Below are positions 1 to 4,905 of a DNA stretch of 5,533 bases, one piece after another. Position numbers and translations under genes: made by a program. Position 1 is the first letter of the stretch. Each line of letters starts with the position of its first letter. The stretch is from Candidatus Dadabacteria bacterium. Its GTDB lineage: Bacteria > J088. Below the pieces are notes generated by a model. It did no database searches, was not told the DNA's origin, and saw nothing but the letters and a program-made list of their open reading frames with translations. Location of the stretch: positions 1 to 5,533 of the forward strand of contig RFIY01000104.1 of NCBI GenBank assembly GCA_003695505.1, in the 5' to 3' direction.

Positions 1-538
1 AACCGACACCAACCCCGGCTTCCAGCCCTTTGGCTTTGCCGGCGGATTGTACGACCATGAAACGGGCCTGGTCCGCTTCGGAGCGCGGGATTATGACCCC
101 GAGGTCGGCCGCTGGACGGTGAAGGATCCGATCCGGTTTGAAGGTGGGGATACGAACATCTACGCCTACTGCGGCGGCGATCCGGTGAATTGTGTGGATA
201 GCAATGGGAAGCTATCTGGCATTGGCAAATTTCTTTTAGATCAACTTGTCAAGCAAGTCCCAAAACAGGGCGGGAAGCAGGGTGCCAAGTTCCTCGAACG
301 CTTTTTGGAATCAGAGAATCGCGATGATCTGGGAGAGGGAGATTTGGATGGGAACGGTCAGCCAGATTTCCTGGATGACTGGGACAATGACGGTGTATTG
401 AATTACGAAGACGATTCAGATGGCGATGGCGTCTCTGACGCAATGGATCGAGATACGGAAATCCCGAACAAGACACCAATGGAACCACCAATGACCCCGC
501 TCCCGACAGGAAGGCGGGACTTGATGAGCTGCGAGTAG
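1..538 (+). CDS. Rhs-family protein, C-terminal part with tip 1 (5' end outside window)
   Basis: This is the last 178 codons of an rhs gene, read from position 2, so the true start lies to the left. Residues 1-69 are the end of the RHS-associated core, with [24 protein letters not shown]-type motifs, then [11 protein letters not shown] and a final DSNG where DPxG is usual. In this family the core forms a shell around a variable C-terminal toxin, delivered by contact-dependent or type VI routes. The tip is residues 70-178. It has an amphipathic lysine-rich stretch (about 73-100), then three aspartate loops (residues 114-151: [27 protein letters not shown]) like thrombospondin type-3 calcium loops, and a proline-rich end. 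I recognise no catalytic toxin domain. A small membrane-protein gene follows after 15 bp and is the likely partner. Family assignment is firm; tip function is unknown. Confidence 0.88.
   Translation, partial: TDTNPGFQPFGFAGGLYDHETGLVRFGARDYDPEVGRWTVKDPIRFEGGDTNIYAYCGGDPVNCVDSNGKLSGIGKFLLDQLVKQVPKQGGKQGAKFLERFLESENRDDLGEGDLDGNGQPDFLDDWDNDGVLNYEDDSDGDGVSDAMDRDTEIPNKTPMEPPMTPLPTGRRDLMSCE
18..199 (+). repeat. Rhs core repeat, copy 1
   Basis: This 182-bp segment is repeated at 935-1116 with 10 mismatches by hand alignment (about 95% identity). Shorter parts recur at 2196-2331 and 2991-3059. The 26 bp at 20-45 are identical in all four copies. The similarity to copy 2 stops sharply after the GTGTGGAT that ends the core, where the unique tip begins. 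Confidence 0.92.
341..454 (+). other. Thrombospondin type-3-like calcium-loop repeats inside tip 1
   Basis: This stretch encodes three successive loops of the form DxDxDGxx[DN] or a close variant, within the tip of the first Rhs fragment. Such loops bind calcium in thrombospondin type-3 repeats and in many secreted or outer-surface bacterial proteins. The aspartates are directly visible. Calcium binding is inferred from the motif. Confidence 0.75.
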
Positions 539-553
539 GATGCGAGTGTACAG

Positions 554-925
554 ATGTTTCTGACTGTTTGCGTGTTCTTCATGGACGCGGTTTTGACGTC
601 CATACTCGTAGGTATTGCATTTTTTGCAGTATTCCCGTCACATAAGCCTTTTTCGCTCCGGAGTCTGGTGGCAACGGCGCTGGTCCTGTTCGTATTTGTC
701 AACCTTCCTTATCCGGCTATAAAGTCGTGGGGCGTTGTTTTCAGAATGGAGAACACGGCTGTCGCAGAATTTTTGGGGATTACTGGCGAAGTGAGATTGG
801 AAGATGTTCTCTATGGTTTTGGCTGGATCGATGTGCTGGACTATGCGTTCAGATCATTGATTGCAAATATGGCAGGGAAATGGCTGTTGTCGAGGAAGGC
901 AGAACCAATTTGTGGTCAAGCGTGA
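554..925 (+). CDS. Small membrane protein, candidate immunity protein for tip 1
   Basis: A 123-residue protein that I do not recognise as a named family. Strong hydrophobic segments lie at about residues 9-27 and 36-55. A weaker, possibly amphipathic third segment at about 88-108 follows the motif AEFLG (71-75) and FGW (89-91). It sits 15 bp after the stop of the tip 1 gene, the usual place for an Rhs immunity gene, and is AT-rich (about 43% G+C over 601-660), as such genes often are. The start is uncertain: ATG 554 has only a weak GA-rich stretch upstream, and ATG 581 is an in-frame alternative. An immunity role is inferred from position and size only. The next Rhs repeat starts 10 bp after its stop. 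Confidence 0.68.
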   Translation: MFLTVCVFFMDAVLTSILVGIAFFAVFPSHKPFSLRSLVATALVLFVFVNLPYPAIKSWGVVFRMENTAVAEFLGITGEVRLEDVLYGFGWIDVLDYAFRSLIANMAGKWLLSRKAEPICGQA

Positions 926-934
926 GTGACCTTT

Positions 935-1116
935 GCTTCCAGCCCTTTGGCTTTGCCGGCGGCTTGTACGATCCCGAAACGGGCTTGGTACGCTTCGGGG
1001 CACGGGATTATGACCCCGAGGTCGGCCGCTGGACGGCGAAGGATCCGATTCGGTTTGAAGGTGGGGATACGAACATCTACGCCTACTGCGGCGGCGATCC
1101 GGTGAATTGTGTGGAT
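935..1116 (+). repeat. Rhs core repeat, copy 2
   Basis: Aligns with 18-199 without gaps. All 10 mismatches fall in the left two-thirds; the final 66 bp (1051-1116) are identical to 134-199. Identity begins exactly at GCTTCCAG, 10 bp after the stop of the preceding membrane gene. That point marks a recombination junction. Confidence 0.92.
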
Positions 1117-1389
1117 CCGAGTGGGGAGAAGATTCCTGGACCGTGGTCAGGATTCTGGCGTCAAATCGCTGGGCTCCAAGGTGATACCCCTATGCCGGAT
1201 CCAGAATGGGAAGCAAGGCAAGAGATCGAACGCAGACTTCGTGATTCGGATGACCCGATTTTACCGCCACCGCCCCGGATCGATCCCGACGTGCCAACAC
1301 CGCCGGGGGCGTGCGCAATGACGCCAGATCCGGACGCGTCGTCAATTCGTGAAGCACGCAAGTTTCCAAACTTGACGTGGCCATACTGA
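935..1389 (+). CDS. Orphan Rhs C-terminal fragment with tip 2 (no start of its own)
   Basis: This is a displaced Rhs tip. The core begins abruptly at 935, inside the motif that reads [12 protein letters not shown] in copies 1 and 3, and runs to DPSG at 1114-1125. It differs from copy 1 by H-to-P and V-to-A changes plus seven synonymous ones. The tip is 87 residues (1126-1386), rich in proline and charge: PGPWSGFW near its start, a helical WEARQEIERRLRDSDD stretch, a PPPP run, and a WPY end. I recognise no toxin domain. The frame is open further left across the preceding membrane gene, but that part is not Rhs and has no convincing start. The fragment is therefore probably silent unless recombined onto a full rhs gene. 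Its last 13 bp overlap the next membrane gene. Confidence 0.8.
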
Positions 1390-1739
1390 TCTTGACGGTC
1401 CAGTTTGCAATACTGTTAATCACGGTGTGGGAAGGGGCCGCCTTTTCCGGGATGGCATTTCTGATATGCGACATTCTGTTTCCCGCACGACTACGATTCT
1501 GGTTTGCAATCGCCCTGGCGAACATTGCCTGGCTGGCCTATGGCGGAATCAACTTTTACTTGATGAGACGGTTCTCTATCCGTGTCAAGATCGCAGATCC
1601 GGATATCGCGCGTTGGCTTGGTACAGATGACGTGACGCAATATTTTTCGCCGGTTGCGTTTGACTGGCAGTTTTTGATCGTAAGTGCTGCTGTGTGCACG
1701 GTTTTCGAACATGTCCGCCGGTCGGGTGCGCGATCCTGA
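1377..1739 (+). CDS. Small membrane protein, candidate immunity protein for tip 2
   Basis: A 120-residue protein of no family I can name. It is hydrophobic from the first residues, with membrane segments at about 2-17 (perhaps extending towards 35), 41-62 and 95-111. A charged loop at 63-94 contains IARWLG (77-82), and FDW (95-97) opens the last segment. The start used is GTG 1377, which overlaps the tip 2 stop by 13 bp; TTG 1392 is an alternative, and neither has a clear ribosome binding site. The overlap suggests translational coupling to the tip. The two-helix, loop and third-helix layout, with A-x-[FW]-L-G and F-x-W at matching spacing, resembles the protein at 554-925. The immunity role is inferred from context. 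Confidence 0.68.
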   Translation: MAILILTVQFAILLITVWEGAAFSGMAFLICDILFPARLRFWFAIALANIAWLAYGGINFYLMRRFSIRVKIADPDIARWLGTDDVTQYFSPVAFDWQFLIVSAAVCTVFEHVRRSGARS

Positions 1740-1904
1740 GCGGTGTCGCGCAGGCTTCAGGTCGCGTCGCCTGGCAATGGGTCCGTGCATATAAAGATGT
1801 CTGAATGCGCCGTCGCTGCGTGCCCTGTTGCGCGACAAGCGACAAGCGACGAGCGGCGGTACATTTAGGGGAACCGCTAATTTCAATGAAATTCAATACA
1901 CGGA
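1740..1904 (+). other. Spacer between cassettes 2 and 3, no gene seen
   Basis: This 165-bp spacer has no convincing coding region. It contains nearly three copies of the heptamer GCGACAA (1832-1855, the third with one change) and a small AT-rich perfect hairpin, AATTTC-AAT-GAAATT (1879-1893). A short frame from ATG 1886 runs only 19 codons before a stop and resembles nothing. It is the only sizeable non-coding gap in the cassette array and may carry signals for cassette 3. I see no clear promoter or terminator. Confidence 0.5.
1832..1855 (+). repeat. Short tandem heptamer repeat
   Basis: GCGACAA occurs at 1832-1838 and 1839-1845, then as GCGACGA at 1846-1852, followed by GCG. This is a simple slippage-type repeat in the spacer before cassette 3. 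No function is apparent. Confidence 0.7.
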
Positions 1905-2618
1905 GTGAATCCGGCATTCAACCGCCGCGTGGCGAAGTTGCGTGATGGGGTGTTGGAGCGTGGCTGGCTGTACAAGGATCAGCTCAATCCGGTGGCCGAG
2001 GTAGATGCGTCGGGCAACATCATCGCCGAATGCATCTATGGCGCGCAAACCCCCGTCCCGGCTATGATGATTCGCGATGGCCGGGCGTACCGGTTGCTGA
2101 CCGACCAGGTCGGCAGCGTGCGGTTGGTGGTGGATGTGCAAAGCGGGGAGGTCATGCAACAGCTCGACTACGACGCGTGGGGCAGGGTGATCCAGGATAC
2201 CAATCCCGGCTTCCAGCCCTTTGGCTTTGCCGGCGGCTTGTACGACCACGAAACGGGCCTGGTGCGCTTCGGCGCCCGGGACTACGACCCCGAGATCGGC
2301 CGCTGGACGGCGAAGGATCCGATCCGGTTTGCGGCAGATCAACACAATCTGTACGTTTACGCGAACAATGACCCAATCAATCTGATTGATCCAACGGGAA
2401 AAGACGCGTGTCAAAACAATTATGGGACGTGTGTCCTGTTGTCTCTCAATCTGACGTTAACCTGTTTGGGAGTCTCCGCGGTATCTCCGGCAGGTGGTGC
2501 TGCGTGTACCGCTTTAACCCTGTTACCGCCCGCCAATCAGTGTTTTGAAGAAGCCCAGCAGAGTGGTTCCTGCAACAACCAATGCAAACTCCCGACAAAG
2601 TATTTTGGTTTCAGATGA
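1905..2618 (+). CDS. Truncated Rhs core with tip 3
   Basis: A 237-residue Rhs fragment with more core than the other copies. From about residue 7 it reads as RHS/YD-repeat sequence: RRVAKLRDG, GWLYKDQLNPVAEVDASGN, LLTDQVGSVRLVVD, then YDAWGRV at 89-95. The terminal core runs from FGFAGG and [19 protein letters not shown] to DPTG (162-165). The tip is 72 residues (166-237) with seven cysteines and a hydrophobic middle that could span a membrane. No known catalytic motif is visible. A GTG at 1905 beside GGAG is the first possible start after an in-frame stop at 1887. The fragment could be translated, but the normal Rhs N-terminal region is absent, so self-delivery is unlikely. The stop overlaps the next gene as ATGA. 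Confidence 0.82.
   Translation: MNPAFNRRVAKLRDGVLERGWLYKDQLNPVAEVDASGNIIAECIYGAQTPVPAMMIRDGRAYRLLTDQVGSVRLVVDVQSGEVMQQLDYDAWGRVIQDTNPGFQPFGFAGGLYDHETGLVRFGARDYDPEIGRWTAKDPIRFAADQHNLYVYANNDPINLIDPTGKDACQNNYGTCVLLSLNLTLTCLGVSAVSPAGGAACTALTLLPPANQCFEEAQQSGSCNNQCKLPTKYFGFR
2196..2331 (+). repeat. Rhs core repeat, copy 3
   Basis: Aligns with 5-140 of copy 1. It includes the 26-bp invariant block at 2211-2236. After the GGTTTG at 2326-2331 the DNA diverges: the residues after DPIRF change from EGGDTN to AADQHN, so the tip switch point here is further left than in copies 1 and 2. Confidence 0.88.
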
Positions 2619-2992
2619 CTACAAGTGATCAGAACAAAAATTATTCGGCTCAGTTCTATCTGATATTGATGGTCGCGTTGATGTTATACGCGGGGATATT
2701 TTTCGGCGCGGATATCGATGCTGCGGGACGAGGATTTGAGGGTGGCGTAGTCTCGATCTTTGCTGTATTCCAGATCCTATCTTCAATTCTATGCCGCCAC
2801 GGTTTGAATCAATGGCTAATTGTTCTAACCGGATATACGGTTGCAACAGGTATTTGGTTGATTGTTCCATCATCGATGTGGGTGGATATGGTTGTCAATG
2901 GCATTCTATTCGCGGTGCTATATTTCTTAATGTTCACACGGAAGCGTGAATTCAACCGTGCTGTTGAGAACTGCCTGCGTAATTCATCTTGA
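2615..2992 (+). CDS. Four-helix membrane protein, candidate immunity protein for tip 3
   Basis: A 125-residue protein with four predicted membrane segments at about residues 14-31, 43-60, 66-84 and 89-107, and a basic tail (TRKREFNRA). I do not recognise the family. I prefer ATG 2615 because it overlaps the upstream stop as ATGA, a classic coupling arrangement. ATG 2582 in the same frame would add 11 residues; neither has a strong ribosome binding site. The gene is AT-rich (25 of 60 bases G+C in each of two sampled stretches), in sharp contrast to the flanking core DNA. Position after an Rhs tip suggests an immunity protein. It shares no obvious motif with the other two membrane proteins. Its stop codon overlaps the first bases of the next Rhs repeat. 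Confidence 0.72.
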   Translation: MTTSDQNKNYSAQFYLILMVALMLYAGIFFGADIDAAGRGFEGGVVSIFAVFQILSSILCRHGLNQWLIVLTGYTVATGIWLIVPSSMWVDMVVNGILFAVLYFLMFTRKREFNRAVENCLRNSS

Positions 2993-3059
2993 CACCAATC
3001 CCGGTTTCCAGCCCTTTGGCTTTGCCGGCGGCCTCTACGACCACGAAACGGGCCTGGTG
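2991..3059 (+). pseudogene. Rhs core remnant, copy 4
   Basis: These 69 bp encode the Rhs segment [14 protein letters not shown] followed by LYDHETGLV. They differ from copy 3 at four bases, all synonymous. The repeat begins inside the TGA stop of the preceding membrane gene and ends in mid-motif, where RFGARDYDP should follow. The 26-bp invariant block is at 3006-3031. This is a broken fragment with no tip. The lack of amino-acid changes suggests that the break is recent relative to the divergence of the copies. Confidence 0.85.
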
Positions 3060-3140
3060 GGTCGAACCCACAGCGACGAGGAAGTCTGGCAGCGGATTGA
3101 GGATCGCTTCGGTCCCCTGGAAGAACCCACCACGCCGTAG
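3060..3140 (+). pseudogene. Probable antitoxin C-terminal remnant fused to Rhs copy 4
   Basis: In frame with the Rhs remnant, 26 codons encode GRTHSDEEVWQRIEDRFG and a short acidic-proline end, then TAG. The G-R-x-x-S-x-E-E-V-x-x-R pattern, and its position directly before a ParE-like gene with stop and start codons abutting, fit the tail of a type II antitoxin. The N-terminal DNA-binding part is missing and appears to have been replaced by the Rhs segment. The antitoxin assignment is inference; the sequence break at 3060 is directly visible. Confidence 0.45.
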
Positions 3141-3379
3141 GTGCGCATTATCTGGTCCGAGCGTGCCCTCTCTGACCTGGAGGAGATCGGGGCCTGATCG
3201 CCCGGGACCGGCCTGACGCCGCTCGGCGTCTTTTGGGGCGATTTCGGGCGCGCACGCGGCGATTCAAGGAGATGCCGCAGCTCGGCCGCATCGTGCCCGA
3301 GTGGGAGCGCGAGGAGCTGCGAGAGCTCAGCGAGGTCGCGTATGACCGGTCATTGTCGAGGATGATGGAGATTTTGTGA
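3141..3379 (+). pseudogene. Frameshifted ParE/RelE-family toxin remnant
   Basis: From GTG 3141, directly after the previous TAG, the frame reads VRIIWSERALSDLEEIGA and stops at TGA 3195. In the frame shifted by one missing base, from 3194, it continues as LIARDRPDAARRLLGRF, then FKEMPQLGRIVPEWE and REELRELSEVAY. Together these match the ParE/RelE toxin plan: an N-terminal W-S-x-x-A-x-x-D-L helix, the I-A-x-D-x-P-x-A-A hinge, and G-R-x-V-P-E before the final strands. The usual YRIVYR-type ending is absent; after AY the sequence degrades and stops at 3377-3379. ParE/RelE toxins act on gyrase or ribosome-bound mRNA. With the frameshift and lost C-terminus, this one should be inactive. Confidence 0.7.
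3215..3234 (+). terminator. Possible intrinsic terminator hairpin
   Basis: GACGCC (3215-3220) pairs with GGCGTC (3225-3230) around GCTC; the stem could extend by one G-C pair. Four T residues follow. It lies inside the decayed toxin gene, where the same bases also encode DAARRL, so it may be coincidental. If active, it would stop cassette transcription before the two-component genes. The T run is short. Confidence 0.28.
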
Positions 3380-3438
3380 AGCCAGCGTAGCATTTGTGCG
3401 TGTTTTCGGCCGCCGGTGTCGAGTCGCGCCTATGATGT

Positions 3439-4905
3439 ATGGTTATGGCTGGCAAAGTCCCAGAAGTTTCAGGCCGCGTTGCGGCCGGTGGTCGTCTGGC
3501 GCGTACATTGTTTATTGCGATGGCCGCCGTTGCGATCATCGCGGTCGGGCTGTATGCGTTGGTGTCCCAGTACCGTGTCCACGAGGCGTTTCGCCGTTAC
3601 CTTGCCGAGGACGTGCTCGACCGGTTTGCGCCATCGTCCGACGAACTGGGCGCACTGTTGGCCCGGCATCCAGACGGCGAGTGGACACCGGCAGAGCGAC
3701 GTGAACTGCTGGATCTGTTCGCCCGGAACATACAGCCGGCGCGATTCCGGTCGGCACCGCCGCCGCCCGCACGTCCGCATGCGGCACGGTTGCCGCGGTG
3801 GCTCGGACCGCCACCCGGCCTTGCCGTGATCGACGCCGCCGGTCGAGTCATTGTCGGCCCGGATGCACGTTCGGAAACCCTGATTCGCCGTGATATCGAA
3901 TACAACGGGCAGACGGTCGGGGCGCTGGTGATCGATCTCCGGCAGGCTCCGGTCGATCAGATGGCCAGTGTGTTTCTGGCAAACGTACGGCGGAGCTTCA
4001 CGGTCAGTGCCGCGCTGGCTTTGCTGGTGGCGTTGTTGTTGTCGGCCATTCTGGCACGTTCGCTGCTGCGCCCGCTGAAGCGCCTGGCGGTTGCGGCTGG
4101 TCGTTGGCAGCAGCGTGATTTCGAGGTGCGGGCCGATATCGATCGCGACGATGAACTGGGGCAGCTCGCACGGCAATTCAACGCGATGGCCGAGCAGTTG
4201 CAGCAGCACGAACGTTTGCAGCGACAGTGGCTGTCGGACGTTGCGCATGAGCTGCGGACACCATTGACGATCTTGCAGGGGCAGATCGAAGCCATGATCG
4301 ACGGCGTGCGGGAGCCGTCGACTGCCGGTTTGCGGGAGCTGCTCGACCAGGCGGCGGTGCTGACACGGATCGTCGAGGATCTCCAGCAGCTGTCCGCAGC
4401 CGATCAAGGGAGGCTGACACTGCGCCTGGCGCACGCCGACCTGCGGCAAATGACGTCTGCGATCGTCGCCGGATTCGAGGCCGCATTGCGTTCGTCCGAT
4501 GTGACGGTTGCGGTGACGGTTTCCGATCAGCCCGTACCGGTTTGTCTCGACAAGGATCGGTTTGCGCAGGTGTTGAGCAACATCTTCAGCAATATTGAAC
4601 GCTACGCGACGCGTCCGGCGCGGGTCGTCGTCGAGATCGGCCGACAAGGAAGTGAAGGCGTCCTCGTCATCGAAGACTCAGGGCCAGGCGTACCGGAAGA
4701 CGTCGTCGATTTGCTGTTCGACCGCTTTTACCGCGTCGAAACATCTCGCAGCCGTGTCAGCGGTGGTTCCGGTCTGGGGCTGGCGATCTGCCGGTCATTC
4801 ATTGAGGCGCACGGTGGCACGATTACGGCGTCCAACAGTATCGCTGAAGGGCTGCGCATCGAGATTCGTCTGCCGCTGGATCAGAAGGAGCCCGACGATG
4901 AGTGA
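3439..4905 (+). CDS. baeS: BaeS-type envelope-stress sensor histidine kinase
   Basis: An inner-membrane kinase of 488 residues that senses envelope stress and phosphorylates its partner regulator. Membrane segments lie at about 24-43 and 187-210 and enclose a periplasmic sensor domain with a proline run (about 107-113) and GLAVIDAAGRVIVGPDA, which resembles the matching part of E. coli BaeS. A HAMP linker follows (about 211-260, DDELGQLARQFN). The H-box is SDVAHELRTPLTIL with His270 as the phosphate acceptor. The ATP-binding domain has N381/N385, DSGPGVP (413-419), LFDRFYR (426-432) and GGSGLGLAI (442-450), so all catalytic boxes are intact. ATG 3439 is the first start after an in-frame TGA at 3433; ATG 3445 is close by, and no strong ribosome binding site decides. 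The length is near that of E. coli BaeS. The stop overlaps the regulator start. Confidence 0.9.
   Translation: MVMAGKVPEVSGRVAAGGRLARTLFIAMAAVAIIAVGLYALVSQYRVHEAFRRYLAEDVLDRFAPSSDELGALLARHPDGEWTPAERRELLDLFARNIQPARFRSAPPPPARPHAARLPRWLGPPPGLAVIDAAGRVIVGPDARSETLIRRDIEYNGQTVGALVIDLRQAPVDQMASVFLANVRRSFTVSAALALLVALLLSAILARSLLRPLKRLAVAAGRWQQRDFEVRADIDRDDELGQLARQFNAMAEQLQQHERLQRQWLSDVAHELRTPLTILQGQIEAMIDGVREPSTAGLRELLDQAAVLTRIVEDLQQLSAADQGRLTLRLAHADLRQMTSAIVAGFEAALRSSDVTVAVTVSDQPVPVCLDKDRFAQVLSNIFSNIERYATRPARVVVEIGRQGSEGVLVIEDSGPGVPEDVVDLLFDRFYRVETSRSRVSGGSGLGLAICRSFIEAHGGTITASNSIAEGLRIEIRLPLDQKEPDDE
4885..4890 (+). promoter_or_regulatory. Ribosome binding site for baeR
   Basis: AAGGAG lies 7 bp before ATG 4898, inside the end of baeS. 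It is the strongest Shine-Dalgarno sequence near any start in the window, and it fixes the regulator start. Confidence 0.85.

Noticed and set aside
727-934. Open frame extending the tip 2 Rhs fragment leftwards across the membrane gene
   Set aside because: It overlaps the 554-925 gene in another frame, shows no Rhs similarity before 935, and has no convincing ribosome binding site. It is open by chance.
1886-1945. Short frame from ATG 1886 with an upstream AGGGGA
   Set aside because: It has only 19 codons and overlaps the Rhs fragment in another frame. The spacing from AGGGGA is long and there is no similarity to anything known.
1893-2414. Antisense open frame opposite the copy 3 Rhs core
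   Set aside because: The sense strand encodes clear RHS/YD motifs. The reverse frame is a codon-bias shadow.
1-3059. Core repeats considered as a CRISPR array or insertion-sequence ends
   Set aside because: The repeats are coding, of unequal length and irregularly spaced, with no transposase, terminal inverted repeats or short regular spacers. Rhs core homology explains them fully.
3431-3436. TATGAT resembling a -10 promoter element just before baeS
   Set aside because: No plausible -35 sits at the right spacing, and the implied transcript would begin at or after the baeS start codon.
3469-4647. Long antisense open frame (392 codons) opposite baeS
   Set aside because: The sense strand is an intact kinase with every catalytic box. 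The antisense product is rich in Gln, Arg and His and lacks domain-like features, as expected for a shadow frame in GC-rich DNA.
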